DNA of 64,000 bases from Sphingomonas sp. Its GTDB lineage: Bacteria > Pseudomonadota > Alphaproteobacteria > Sphingomonadales > Sphingomonadaceae. A program made the translations under genes and the position numbers. Below, piece by piece: positions 18,554 to 27,091 of the stretch. Location of the stretch: positions 1-64,000 of the forward strand of contig JABDNH010000007.1 of the NCBI GenBank assembly GCA_013001055.1, read 5' to 3'. Below the pieces are notes generated by a model, which saw nothing but the letters and a program-made list of their open reading frames with translations, made no database searches and was not told the DNA's origin. Positions within the stretch are counted from its first letter, which is position 1; every line of letters starts with the position of its first letter.

Positions 18554-19024
18554 ATGCGTAGTATTTGCATGCGCTTCTACGCTCTTGTTCTGGTGTTGGT
18601 TATCACGGCGTGCGCCGATGATGATCCGCCCGCGGCTGAAGAGCCGGCGATCGATATCGCCAGCATGACCGGACTATACGAAAATGATCGCGGCGACCGG
18701 CTTTGCATCGCCCCGACATCGGATGGCGCGCATAAATTCGCGTTCGTAACGCTGGGCGCGCCACCGGCTGCCTGCAGCGGGTTGGGACAGGCGTCGCGTT
18801 TTGGCGACCGCCTCCGCCTCGAATTGCAGGGGGAAGAGCGTTGTTCCTTCGAAGCGCGGTTGGAAGACGGGCAGCTCACTATTCCGCCCACCCTGGCCGA
18901 GGAGTGCGCTTATTACTGTAGCGCGGGGACGAGCTTTGCCGGCCGCGAACTCATCAAGACCGCCGACGGGCTCTTGGCCTTGGGTGAGGCAGAGGATCTC
19001 GTCGGCGATCCGCTGTGCCTCTAG
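18554..19024 (+). CDS. Small lipoprotein of unknown function
   Basis: 156 residues with a signal peptide and lipobox (VITAC, cysteine about residue 20). Starts at 18554 close to AAAGGG, or at the in-frame ATG 18569. The mature part has six more cysteines (for example DRLCIAP, PAACSG, ERCSFE, EECAYYCSAG), probably in disulfides, and beta-strand patterns such as RFGDRLRLELQGEERCSFEA. No family recognised. Ends four bases from the convergent peptidase-like gene. Confidence 0.6.
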   Translation: MRSICMRFYALVLVLVITACADDDPPAAEEPAIDIASMTGLYENDRGDRLCIAPTSDGAHKFAFVTLGAPPAACSGLGQASRFGDRLRLELQGEERCSFEARLEDGQLTIPPTLAEECAYYCSAGTSFAGRELIKTADGLLALGEAEDLVGDPLCL

Positions 19025-19028
19025 TCCG

Positions 19029-19655
19029 TCACACCCGATTGCAGGGTGATGTCGAACCGCGCCCGTTGGGCCCCCATTTGCGATAACCGCTCGAATCCAC
19101 GTGGAAGCGCACCCCGCTGTAAAAACCAAGACCGGTAGAATAGTCGCGCCCGGAATCGCGGTGCGCGGCGCAAAGTTCGCGAACAAGATCGTCGCGCTCG
19201 ATGGTCTCGTCGGCGGGCTTGAGGTCCATGGCGAAAAACAAGCGGTGCGCGGAAGCGGGGCGGCCGCCAGAGCAGCTGTTAAGCCCTTCGTTGCGATAGG
19301 CAGACAGTGCTTCCACCTCTCCGATCGCGGGTTCGACTTCGCGTTCGACGAAGGCCAGCGTCGCCACGATATTGTCCCACTGCTGCATCGGGGCGACTTC
19401 GAAACGCTCGGCGCTGCACTGCTGCCAGGATGACGACGTGCGGACCAGCTGCCACGTCGGCACGACATCCTGAAGGTCATTTCGCAGCAGGAATTCGCGC
19501 AATGCCCGCACCTCCTTGCGGTCGCCGGGGTTCTTGGCAAGCCAAGCGAAATAATCCGCGCGGGTCTGGCCTGGCGCGGTCGTTTGCGGCTCGGCCGAGC
19601 GCGGGATGAACGCCACCAGCGCGGCAATCGCGACAAAGGGGAAAATCATGCGCAT
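19029..19655 (-). CDS. Exported M15-type (D-Ala-D-Ala carboxypeptidase-like) peptidase
   Basis: 208 residues from the ATG at 19655 behind TAAGG; a membrane/signal segment MIFPFVAIAALVAFIP leads. Zinc-site motifs of the M15 family are visible: SAYRNEGLNSC, then SAHRLFFAMDLKP (His and Asp ligands), and near the C-terminus GVRFHVDSSGYRKWG (third ligand His). These correspond to the SxHxxxxAxD and GWVHVD motifs of peptidoglycan peptidases. It sits beside an L,D-transpeptidase gene in divergent orientation, which fits a cell-wall role. The extra 48 codons upstream in frame are unlikely to be used. Confidence 0.65.
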   Translation of the reverse strand: MRMIFPFVAIAALVAFIPRSAEPQTTAPGQTRADYFAWLAKNPGDRKEVRALREFLLRNDLQDVVPTWQLVRTSSSWQQCSAERFEVAPMQQWDNIVATLAFVEREVEPAIGEVEALSAYRNEGLNSCSGGRPASAHRLFFAMDLKPADETIERDDLVRELCAAHRDSGRDYSTGLGFYSGVRFHVDSSGYRKWGPNGRGSTSPCNRV

Positions 19656-19810
19656 CAAAGCCTTAAACGCATGGCCTGCATGCAGGTTCTCGGCGGTCCG
19701 ATGAAGCGAGCCGGACGCAGCGATGAGCCGCGCGATTCGCATCTCTATGCAACAAGCACGCACCATCGGCCGTTGGTGGCAAAAGCAAACAACAGTCAAA
19801 GGTGCATTGC

Positions 19811-21424
19811 GTGAAAAAGATCATTCTCCTGGCGTCCGTCGCCTTGGCCTCCACCCTGTCCGCATGCGGCGATAGCCAAGGCGGGAATATCGAAGCCAAC
19901 CAGGGCGACATCGATGCCGCCGCTATCGTCGATCCTTCCGCCGTCACGAAGGCGGAACTGCAGTCGGCAGTTTCCGATGAGCGTGTCCGCGACTTCTACG
20001 AAGCGCGCGATTGGCAGCCGGTCTGGACGCAGGACAATGCAGTCGCGGCGGTCAAGATGCTGCGCGCGGCGGGCAACCATGGTCTCGATCCACGCGATTA
20101 TATTGCCGCGGTCGAGACGGATAACGACCCCTCTGCGCGCGAAGCCGCGCTGACCACTGCCGCGCTCGACCTTGCCGATGCGCTGGCGGATGGAAAGTCC
20201 GATCCCGCAGAACTCTACGAGGTCTATACTTTCCCGCGCCCGGACGTCGATATCGCCGCCGGGCTGGAACAGGCCGTAACGCAGAACAATGTCGGCGAAT
20301 GGCTCGCCAGCCTCGCTCCGCAAGACGATGAATATCGCGCCTTGTCAGAGACTTATGTGAAATTCGCCGAGCAGGCGCGGACGGCAAAGGAATCGCAGAT
20401 CGACGGCGGCGATGTCGTTCAAGTTGGCGATCGCGACCCCCGCGTGCCCCAGATCGCCGCGATCCTTGAGCGCAACGGCTATCTCAAGACTGAAAGTGCC
20501 GCACAGCCGGCATCGCAGCGTGAAGACTCCAGCGCGTCGACCAACAGCACGGCGCAAACCGACGCCGACAATGCGACGGTCTTCACCGAACGCATGTCGG
20601 AAGCGCTCAAGGCCATGCAGCGCGACTTCGGCATCGAGGATGACGGCATCATCGGCGAGAGCGCGATCGAGATGCTCAACACCGGTGCCGCCGAACGCGC
20701 CCGCATCCTGGCGATCAACCTCGACCGCCGCCGTTGGTATGCGCGCAATAGCGCGCCGACCCGCATCGACGTGAACATCGCCACGGCGACGCTCGATTAC
20801 ATCCGCGACGGGAAGCTTCGCGATAGCCGCAAGGTGATCGTCGGACAGTCAGATTGGGAGACCCCGCAATTGGCGTCGCCAATGTTCCGGCTTGTCGCCA
20901 ACCCGACCTGGACGGTGCCAAAGTCGATCGAAGAGGAAGAGTTGACGGGCAAGGGTGCCAGCTATTTCCAAGCCAACAACATGGTGCGCCGCGACGGCTA
21001 TATCGTCCAGCTGCCGGGTCCCGATAATGCGCTGGGTGAAGTCAAGTTCGACCTCAAGAACGACCATGCGATCTACCTGCACGACACCGCCGCGGACTCG
21101 CTGTTCGGACGCGACGAACGCTACCTCAGCCACGGCTGTGTCCGCGTCGAAGATGCGCTGGGTTTCGCGCGCATGATCGCGCAAGACGCCGGTGTCAGCA
21201 ACCGCTACCGCCAGGCGGCCGCGAGCGGTGAGGAGACCTTCGTCGATCTGCCGAAAGAAATCCCCGTGCGCCTGCTTTATCACACCGCCTTTATCGATGA
21301 CGCGGGGAAGGTGGCCTTCAGGAACGACCCCTATGGCTGGGACGAAAAAGTAGCCGGCGCCTTGGGTTACGAAATGCGCCAACCCATCGCGGTCGACGGG
21401 CACATCAGGGACGTCGGCCCCTGA
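19811..21424 (+). CDS. L,D-transpeptidase lipoprotein (YcbB/LdtD type)
   Basis: 537 residues from the GTG at 19811, eight bases after AAAGG; this gives the lipoprotein signal KKIILLASVALASTLSACGD (lipobox LSAC). Order: SH-like helical part, a long Ser/Thr/Asp-rich linker (~230-260), a peptidoglycan-binding-like helix bundle (KAMQRDFGIEDDGIIGESAI), then the YkuD catalytic domain. The active site is HGCVRVEDA with C443, and FRLVANPTWTVP and KNDHAIYLHDT are typical of YcbB. It forms 3-3 crosslinks in peptidoglycan. Followed by a strong terminator shared with nusG. Confidence 0.9.
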   Translation: MKKIILLASVALASTLSACGDSQGGNIEANQGDIDAAAIVDPSAVTKAELQSAVSDERVRDFYEARDWQPVWTQDNAVAAVKMLRAAGNHGLDPRDYIAAVETDNDPSAREAALTTAALDLADALADGKSDPAELYEVYTFPRPDVDIAAGLEQAVTQNNVGEWLASLAPQDDEYRALSETYVKFAEQARTAKESQIDGGDVVQVGDRDPRVPQIAAILERNGYLKTESAAQPASQREDSSASTNSTAQTDADNATVFTERMSEALKAMQRDFGIEDDGIIGESAIEMLNTGAAERARILAINLDRRRWYARNSAPTRIDVNIATATLDYIRDGKLRDSRKVIVGQSDWETPQLASPMFRLVANPTWTVPKSIEEEELTGKGASYFQANNMVRRDGYIVQLPGPDNALGEVKFDLKNDHAIYLHDTAADSLFGRDERYLSHGCVRVEDALGFARMIAQDAGVSNRYRQAAASGEETFVDLPKEIPVRLLYHTAFIDDAGKVAFRNDPYGWDEKVAGALGYEMRQPIAVDGHIRDVGP

Positions 21425-21447
21425 TCGTCGGCACGACGTCAGCTACA

Positions 21448-21484
21448 AAAAAAAGGGGCGCTCTTTCGGGCGCCCCTTTTTCAA
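21448..21484. terminator. Bidirectional terminator between ldt and nusG
   Basis: An 11-bp stem, AAAAGGGGCGC (21451-21461) with GCGCCCCTTTT (21470-21480), T-runs on both strands. Ends both the transpeptidase gene and secE-nusG, which separates nusG from rplK transcription. Confidence 0.85.
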
Positions 21485-21504
21485 TTCAGCGATAGGATCT
21501 TAAT

Positions 21505-22041
21505 TTACTTGACCAGCTCGACCTGGTCGAATTCGAGTTCGACCGGCGTCGCGCGGCCGAAGATCGAGACGCTGACCTTTACGCGACCGCGGTCGAAATC
21601 GAGTTCTTCAACGAGACCCGAGAAGCTCGCGAAGGGGCCTTCGAGCACCTTCACGTTATCGCCGATTTCGTAATCGACCGTGATCTTTTGCTTGGGCGCA
21701 CCCGCAGTCTCTTCCTTGGTGTCTAGCATGCGGTTGGCCTGCGCCTCGGGGATCGCCTGCGGCTTGCCATTGGGGCCGAGGAAGCCGGTGACCTTGGGCG
21801 TGTTCTTCACCAGGTGGAAGACATCGTCGGTCATGGTTAGTTTGGCGAGCACATAGCCCGGCATGAACTTGCGCTCGGCTTGAACCTTCTTGCCGCGCTT
21901 GATCTCGGTGACGGTTTCGGTGGGCACTTCGATGCGCTCGACACCCTGTTCGAGGCCGAGGCGCTTGGCTTCCGACAGGATCGCGTCGCGAACCTTGCCT
22001 TCGAAACCGGAGTAAGCGTGAATGATGTACCAACGAGCCAT
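21505..22041 (-). CDS. nusG: Transcription termination/antitermination protein NusG
   Basis: 178 residues. N-terminal NGN domain (MARWYIIHAYSGFEGKVRDA, FMPGYVLAKLTMTDDVFHLV) binds RNA polymerase; C-terminal KOW domain (GDNVKVLEGPFASFSGLVEE) binds Rho or S10. Start follows AAGGATTTTAC. Directly after secE (9 bases). Confidence 0.98.
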   Translation of the reverse strand: MARWYIIHAYSGFEGKVRDAILSEAKRLGLEQGVERIEVPTETVTEIKRGKKVQAERKFMPGYVLAKLTMTDDVFHLVKNTPKVTGFLGPNGKPQAIPEAQANRMLDTKEETAGAPKQKITVDYEIGDNVKVLEGPFASFSGLVEELDFDRGRVKVSVSIFGRATPVELEFDQVELVK

Positions 22042-22050
22042 GTAAAATCC

Positions 22051-22251
22051 TTAGCCAAGCAGGGCGAGAAGCTGGCGGACGATCCAGCCGAAGAACGAAT
22101 CGGTGCCGAGGAAGAAGAGCGCGAGCAGGCTGGTCATGATGAGCACCATGATCGCGGTCGTGATGGTTTCCTTGCGGGTCGGCCAGACGACCTTGCTGGT
22201 CTCGGCGCGCACCTGGCGGAGGAATTCTGCGGGGGTCGGTTTACCTGCCAC
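22051..22251 (-). CDS. secE: Preprotein translocase subunit SecE
   Basis: 66 residues, single membrane helix (about 33-60) preceded by the amphipathic FLRQVRAETSKVVWPTRKET motif of SecE. Forms the SecYEG core in the inner membrane. Starts with GTG behind a GGAAA-type site. Lies between tRNA-Trp and nusG, the usual order. Confidence 0.95.
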   Translation of the reverse strand: MAGKPTPAEFLRQVRAETSKVVWPTRKETITTAIMVLIMTSLLALFFLGTDSFFGWIVRQLLALLG

Positions 22252-22362
22252 GTTGTATTTCCGTTTCCTAATCGTTCGACGGCTTTCGGGTAGGAGCTTT
22301 CCCCCGCTGCCGGCCTGTGCCGGGGCGGAGGTCTGTGACTACCCATGTCCGTATGGGATGGC

Positions 22363-22391
22363 GATGTAGCGGCGAGTCTACGCGATTGCAA
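22363..22391 (-). promoter_or_regulatory. Candidate secE-nusG promoter
   Basis: TTGCAA (22386-22391), 17-base spacer, TACATC (22363-22368) on the minus strand, just downstream of tRNA-Trp. The -10 form TACAT also occurs in the strong candidate at 42510-42538. Motif evidence only. Confidence 0.35.
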
Positions 22392-22404
22392 GATGAAGGC
22401 GGCC

Positions 22405-22480
22405 TGGCAGGGGCAGCAGGATTCGAACCCGCGACCCTCGGTTTTGGAGACCGATGCTCTACCAGCTGAGCTATACCCCT
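22405..22480 (-). tRNA. trnW: tRNA-Trp (anticodon CCA)
   Basis: Cloverleaf on the minus strand: 7-bp acceptor stem AGGGGTA/TGCCCCT, D-arm GCTCAGCTGGTAGAGC, anticodon loop CTCCAAA with CCA, T-arm GCGGGTTCGAATCCTGC, discriminator G and encoded CCA (22405-22407). G73 is typical of tRNA-Trp. Located upstream of secE as in many proteobacteria. Confidence 0.97.
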
Positions 22481-22526
22481 AGGCCGAGCGCGGCTCCTAC
22501 TGCGAAGCCGCCCTGCATTGCAAGAC

Positions 22527-24299
22527 TTAAGCGGCCACCTCGAACGGTTCAATCTCGCCTGAAACATACATGTTGCGTGCCTTCACCCGGCTCAGCTTGC
22601 CAGAGCTGGTGCGGGGCAGGCTGCGCGGCGGCACAAGCTCGACGATCGGCGAGATGCCCGTGATCGATCGCACGCGCTCCTTGATGTCGTCGCGCAGCAT
22701 TGCGCGTTCGCCAAGGTCGGATACGCGGCAATGCACGAGGACTGCAGGCAATTCCTCGCCGGTATCGGTGGTCAATGCAAAGGCGGCGATGTCACCATTC
22801 TTGAAGCCGGGCAGCTGCTCGACCGCCCATTCAATATCCTGCGGCCAGTGGTTCTTGCCGTTGATGATGATCATGTCCTTGGCACGGCCGACGATGTAGA
22901 TATAGCCGTTCGACATGTAGCCCATGTCGCCGGTGTCGAGCCAACGGTCGGCGCTGAGGCAGGCAGCGGTCGATTCGGGATCGCGATAATATCCTTCCAT
23001 CACCGAACCGCCGTGGACGAACACCTTGCCGATATGTCGGTCGGGCAGGACATTGCCCGCCTCGTCGCGAATCTCGATGCTCATGCCCTCGACGGCCTTG
23101 CCGCAATTGACGATGGCACGATAGCGCTGGGGTCGATCATCGCCGCCCGGCGCCGGCGCGCCGCCCGACAGTTTCTCTTCTTCGACCAGTTCGATCTTGA
23201 TGCCTTCGCCCGGCGGCATGAGGCTGACCGCCAGCGTGGCCTCCGCCAACCCGTAGCTGGGGCAAAATGCGCTGCCATCGAAGCCGGCCTCACCGAAGCT
23301 GTCGAGAAATTGCTGCATGACATCGGGACGGATCATGTCCGCGCCGTTGCCCGCGATGCGCCAGCGCTCGAGATCGAAACGATCCGCAGCCTTGGTCTGG
23401 CTGCTCATTCGGCGCGAGCAGATGTCGTATCCGAAGGTCGGAGAATAGGAAAGCGTCGTGCCGGGATTGCGGCTGATTAGGTCAAGCCAGGTAAGGGGGC
23501 GACGCGCGAAATCCTCGGTCTTCATGTAATCGACACTGAGCTGGTTCGCCATTGGCGAGAGCATACAGCCGACCAGTCCCATGTCGTGATACCAAGGCAG
23601 CCAGCTGATGCAGCGATCACTGTCCTGTACCTTGAGGCCAAGCCCGTGCGCGCGCAGATTGTGGAGCAGCTGGCGATGCGTCACCGCTACGCCGTGCGGG
23701 AAGCGGGTCGAGCCCGAGCTATACTGCAGGTAGGCGATGTCATCGGGTTTGGCTTCGTGCATTGCCGTATCTGCCGGCGTTACATGCTCGAGGCTCTCCC
23801 AGCTGCGATGCTGGACCGAGCGCTTCGAGGCAGCCGCGGTGGTGAAGCCTTCCATTTCCTCAGGATAGAGAAAGAGCTGCGGATCGCATGACCCCAGCAT
23901 CACATCGAGCTGGTGGGTATAGGCGTCACGACCGCCAAAGCTGGTCGGCAAGGGCAAGGGCACCGGCCAGATGCCGGCATAGATCGCGCCAAAAAAGCAG
24001 GCGGCAAATTCGGGATTCGTTTCCGCCACCAGCGCGAGGCGATCGCCCGGCTTCAAGCCCAATGCGATGAAGCGCTGCGCATTGAGGAGCGCATCGGCGC
24101 GCAGTTCGCTGTACGGATAGGCGCGCAGCAAGGTGCCGCGGGCGTCGTGGAAATTCATTCCGCGGGTCGACTGTGCGACATAATCGAGCGCATCGCCCAA
24201 CACGTCGAAATCGCCATTGCGACGCGGCAGGGCGTCGACCGTGGGGGTCGCGCCCTCGGGCGTCAATTTGTCTTTGGTATCGAGGCTGCGTTCGTTCAC
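22527..24299 (-). CDS. Fatty acyl-AMP ligase
   Basis: 590 residues from a GTG at 24299 behind AAGGGGATCAGC. An ANL-superfamily enzyme that adenylates fatty acids; FAAL members hand the acyl group to a carrier protein. Motifs: AYLQYSSGSTRFPHGV (A3/P-loop), SWLPWYHDMGLVGCML (typical FAAL), CPSYGLAEATLAVS, LDTGDMGYMSNGYIYIVGR and the C-terminal RTSSGKLSR with the catalytic lysine. No carrier protein or PKS gene is adjacent, so its partner is elsewhere. Diverges from recX by 114 bases. Confidence 0.9.
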   Translation of the reverse strand: MNERSLDTKDKLTPEGATPTVDALPRRNGDFDVLGDALDYVAQSTRGMNFHDARGTLLRAYPYSELRADALLNAQRFIALGLKPGDRLALVAETNPEFAACFFGAIYAGIWPVPLPLPTSFGGRDAYTHQLDVMLGSCDPQLFLYPEEMEGFTTAAASKRSVQHRSWESLEHVTPADTAMHEAKPDDIAYLQYSSGSTRFPHGVAVTHRQLLHNLRAHGLGLKVQDSDRCISWLPWYHDMGLVGCMLSPMANQLSVDYMKTEDFARRPLTWLDLISRNPGTTLSYSPTFGYDICSRRMSSQTKAADRFDLERWRIAGNGADMIRPDVMQQFLDSFGEAGFDGSAFCPSYGLAEATLAVSLMPPGEGIKIELVEEEKLSGGAPAPGGDDRPQRYRAIVNCGKAVEGMSIEIRDEAGNVLPDRHIGKVFVHGGSVMEGYYRDPESTAACLSADRWLDTGDMGYMSNGYIYIVGRAKDMIIINGKNHWPQDIEWAVEQLPGFKNGDIAAFALTTDTGEELPAVLVHCRVSDLGERAMLRDDIKERVRSITGISPIVELVPPRSLPRTSSGKLSRVKARNMYVSGEIEPFEVAA

Positions 24300-24413
24300 G
24301 CTGATCCCCTTATGTTGTTGTTCCGTCCGGGCATGCGCGTGGCACGTCCCCTCGTGCATCCATGCACGTTCGTTTTGCCTGTTGGGGCGGGACTGTGGCA
24401 CAAACATGGCGAT

Positions 24414-24965
24414 ATGGGGCAATGGCAGCGTAAAAAACGCGAAAAACCGCGATATACGAGCGAAAGTCTCGAAGAACTTGCGCTACGTTATGTTGGCCGA
24501 TACGCGACCAGCCAAGGCAAATTGATATCCTACTTAAATCGCAAGGTGCGGGAGCGCGGCTTCGATGGAGATGGCAGCGCGGTCATCGACCGCTTGGTGC
24601 GCAAGTTTGTCGAGCGCGGATATGTCGATGATGCCAGCTTTGCGGCCATGAAGGCGCGAGATCTCGCCGCTCGCGGCTATGGTGAGCGCCGCCTTGGCGC
24701 AACTTTGTATGCGGCCAGGATCGGTGACGACGACGGCGAAGAGGCGCGCCAGATCGCGGCCGAACAGCGCATTACCGCTGCACTGGCATACGCCCGGCGT
24801 CGCCGGTTCGGCCCTTTCGCATTGGAAAAAGTTTCCGACCGAAAAATTTTTGAAAGGCAAATGGCGGCAATGCTGCGCGCCGGCCACCCACCTGAGTTGT
24901 CGCGCCGGATCCTTGGTCTACCGCCAGGTTCTGAGCCCGATGCGGAAGCGCTGTCGGATTATTGA
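24414..24965 (+). CDS. recX: Regulatory protein RecX
   Basis: 183 residues, three-helix-repeat protein that limits RecA filament growth. Family pattern [20 protein letters not shown], then [20 protein letters not shown] and [13 protein letters not shown]. Start at 24414 ([17 protein letters not shown]); the frame stays open far upstream but that part overlaps the ligase promoter and is not family-like. No clear ribosome site. Its TGA overlaps the ATG of the cold-shock gene by one base. Confidence 0.8.
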   Translation: MGQWQRKKREKPRYTSESLEELALRYVGRYATSQGKLISYLNRKVRERGFDGDGSAVIDRLVRKFVERGYVDDASFAAMKARDLAARGYGERRLGATLYAARIGDDDGEEARQIAAEQRITAALAYARRRRFGPFALEKVSDRKIFERQMAAMLRAGHPPELSRRILGLPPGSEPDAEALSDY

Positions 24966-25612
24966 TGCAAAAACTAACATGTGTCGCTTCCCCGACTTAT
25001 CGATTGTTGCTATGGAGTAATGAACAGGCGTGGAGTCGTTTTTCCGTGTTGAGACAAGAACATGTAAGGCACGAACCTCAGTCGGGAGACCAAGGTTCGA
25101 GCGATGAGTTTGAAGTATCGGGCCGAGTGAAATGGTTCGATGCTACACGCGGATTCGGTTTTCTCGTGAGCGATGACGTTGACGGCGACATTCTCATCCA
25201 TTTTTCAATTCTACGCGATCATGATCGGCGCAGCCTGCCAGAAGGCGCGCAGCTAACCGTCATGGCTTCGCAACAGCAGCGCGGCCTGCAGGCCAGTCGA
25301 ATCATCGATATCGACCTGTCGACGGCCTTGCCTGAAGCGCCGCGCCCCTCCATGACTTCCGGTCAGAGTGCGGATCGAGAAGCGCTGACGGAAAATGCCG
25401 GCGACTTCGAGGAGGTGGAGGTCAAATGGTTCAATCGCGTACGTGGGTATGGCTTCGTCAATCGGCTGGGCGAGGAAAGCCCCGACATCTTCGTCCACAT
25501 GGAAACCGTGCGACTGGCGCAGCTCGACGAGTTGATGCCAGGGGACCAGATCGAAGCGCGCATTGCCGAGGGCGAAAAGGGACTCACGGCGGTCGCCCTG
25601 CGCGAAGGCTAA
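24965..25612 (+). CDS. Cold-shock protein with two cold-shock domains
   Basis: 215 residues if the ATG coupled to the recX stop is used. The first ~27 residues look non-conserved, and an in-frame GTG at 25046, ten bases after TGGAG, may be the true start (188 residues). Domain 1 ([20 protein letters not shown], then ILIHFS) and domain 2 ([19 protein letters not shown], then DIFVHMET) both keep the RNP1 and RNP2 aromatic residues. Binds single-stranded nucleic acid; duplicated-CSD forms are common in Alphaproteobacteria. Confidence 0.88.
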   Translation: MQKLTCVASPTYRLLLWSNEQAWSRFSVLRQEHVRHEPQSGDQGSSDEFEVSGRVKWFDATRGFGFLVSDDVDGDILIHFSILRDHDRRSLPEGAQLTVMASQQQRGLQASRIIDIDLSTALPEAPRPSMTSGQSADREALTENAGDFEEVEVKWFNRVRGYGFVNRLGEESPDIFVHMETVRLAQLDELMPGDQIEARIAEGEKGLTAVALREG

Positions 25613-25617
25613 GCGCC

Positions 25618-26079
25618 TTGATTGCTGCGGCGCTGCTGGTCAGCCCTGCCGCGGCTTGCAATTCAGCTCAGGAAGAACCTGTCGCAGCGACCGCGCCGTC
25701 CGGGCTTGAGGTCGTCGACACGAAAGTGACGACCCAGTCCGGCGAAACGCATGTTTTCAAGACCGAAGTCGCGCGCACCAGGCAGCAGCAGAACCGCGGC
25801 CTGATGTTCCGCGATTCGATGGCGTCTGACGAAGGCATGATCTTTCCGTACGATCCGCCCCAGATGCTAAGCTTCTGGATGAAAAACACCTACATCCCGC
25901 TCGACATTATCTATGTCGGCGAGGATGGCCGGATCATCAATATCCACGAAAACACCGTCCCGCTGCGTGAAGAGCCCTACGTGTCGTTCGACGATGCGGT
26001 GCTGGTGCTTGAAATCAATGGCGGCCGGTCGGCCGAACTGGGCATATCGGCCGGCGATCTGGTGGAGTGGCCGCGCTAG
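25618..26079 (+). CDS. DUF192 family lipoprotein
   Basis: 153 residues if the TTG at 25618 is used, nine bases after AAGG; this yields a short lipoprotein signal with lipobox AAAC (IAAALLVSPAAACNSAQEE). The DUF192 core is plain: EVARTRQQQNRGLMFRD, GMIFPYDPPQMLSFWMKNTY, PLDIIYVGEDGRIINIHENT. The family has a small beta fold and unknown function, usually exported. Starts six bases after the cold-shock stop. No ATG or GTG in a sensible place is present, so the TTG start is inferred. Confidence 0.8.
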   Translation: MIAAALLVSPAAACNSAQEEPVAATAPSGLEVVDTKVTTQSGETHVFKTEVARTRQQQNRGLMFRDSMASDEGMIFPYDPPQMLSFWMKNTYIPLDIIYVGEDGRIINIHENTVPLREEPYVSFDDAVLVLEINGGRSAELGISAGDLVEWPR

Positions 26080-26121
26080 GACTTGCAAGCGCGCGCAACA
26101 GGAGGCAAAGCGGCCCGCAAT

Positions 26122-26505
26122 ATGGGAATCCTCGCAAAAATCTTCACCTGGTGGAACGGTGCATCGATCGGTACCGGCATCTTCACGAGCCGCCATGGCG
26201 AAAAAGTCGGCACCGACCATCTCGGCAATGTCTATTATCAGCACAAGAAGGATAAGCGCCATCGTTGGGTCATCTACAACGGCAGCAACGATACAAGCCG
26301 GGTGCCGCCCAGCTGGAACGCCTGGCTTCGGGGAACGATTGACGATCTGCCCGATGCGGCGCTGCCGCCGCGCCGGACTTTCCAGCAAGATCCAAAACCG
26401 AATTTGACGGGCACGCTCGACGCCTACCGGCCGGGCGGTTCGCTTACGGGCGCCGGCAAGCGGCCTGCAGCGACCGGCGATTATGAAGCCTGGAAACCGG
26501 AGTAA
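26122..26505 (+). CDS. NDUFA12-family complex I accessory protein
   Basis: 127 residues, homologue of the B17.2/NDUFA12 subunit associated with NADH:ubiquinone oxidoreductase in Alphaproteobacteria and mitochondria. Conserved FTWWNGASIGTGIFT, DHLGNVYYQHKKDKRHRWV, YNGSNDTSRVPPSWNAWL and C-terminal GDYEAWKPE. ATG at 26122 gives the family N-terminus MGILAKIF; an AGGAGG lies 17 bases upstream. Overlaps the DUF2155 start by 23 bases. Confidence 0.92.
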   Translation: MGILAKIFTWWNGASIGTGIFTSRHGEKVGTDHLGNVYYQHKKDKRHRWVIYNGSNDTSRVPPSWNAWLRGTIDDLPDAALPPRRTFQQDPKPNLTGTLDAYRPGGSLTGAGKRPAATGDYEAWKPE

Positions 26506-27091
26506 GCTCGGCTTGCTGGCAGCGCTCGCGCTGCTCGCTGGTTGCCGGGATGGTGCGCCGCCACCGCCAGACGAGGAGGCGTTGGGGAACGCCCAGTCCG
26601 ACGAACTTGTCGTTCCGGATCAGAATGTCGAGGGCGTAACGCCCCTGGCTGAACGCGTCGCGGTGCTGGGCTTCCTCAACAAGCGCAACGGGCTCACCCG
26701 CGATCTCGAACTCAAACCCGGTCAGTTCATTCGCATCGGCGATGAAGCGGTTGTGCGACTTCGCGCCTGTGAGCGCTCGGCCCCGTGGGAAGCACAGGCG
26801 CTAACCGGGGCGTTCGTGCAGCTCGACGTCAAACGACGTCGGAGCGATGAATATGATCGCGTCTTTTCAGGCTGGCTGTGGAAGGAAAGCCCGTCGCTCA
26901 ACGTAGTCGAACACCCGGTTTACGATGTTTGGGTCAAGAGCTGCGCGATGGACTGGCCTGAAGGTTCCGACGCGCCGCCGCTGCGCGGCGGATCGCCCAG
27001 GGTGTCTAGCGCGTCGAACGATGGCGAAGCTGTCGAAGAGTCTTCGGTCGATACCGAGCCTGCCGAAAGTGCAACCGATAACAGCCTCTGA
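26483..27091 (+). CDS. DUF2155 domain lipoprotein
   Basis: 202 residues, lipobox LLAGC (cysteine 21). The DUF2155 core runs ~55-155: PLAERVAVLGFLNKRNGLTR, RIGDEAVVRLRACERSAPWE, VFSGWLWKESPSLNVVEHPV. Its C-terminal ~50 residues are low-complexity and lie antisense to the end of aat, a 172-base convergent overlap. DUF2155 genes regularly follow NDUFA12 genes in Alphaproteobacteria, which hints at a shared envelope or respiratory context. Confidence 0.85.
   Translation: MKPGNRSKLGLLAALALLAGCRDGAPPPPDEEALGNAQSDELVVPDQNVEGVTPLAERVAVLGFLNKRNGLTRDLELKPGQFIRIGDEAVVRLRACERSAPWEAQALTGAFVQLDVKRRRSDEYDRVFSGWLWKESPSLNVVEHPVYDVWVKSCAMDWPEGSDAPPLRGGSPRVSSASNDGEAVEESSVDTEPAESATDNSL

Noticed and set aside
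22481-22526. Integration site of a mobile element at the 3' side of tRNA-Trp
   Set aside because: No direct repeat of the tRNA end, no integrase nearby; the only recombinase, at 51428-52309, is XerD.
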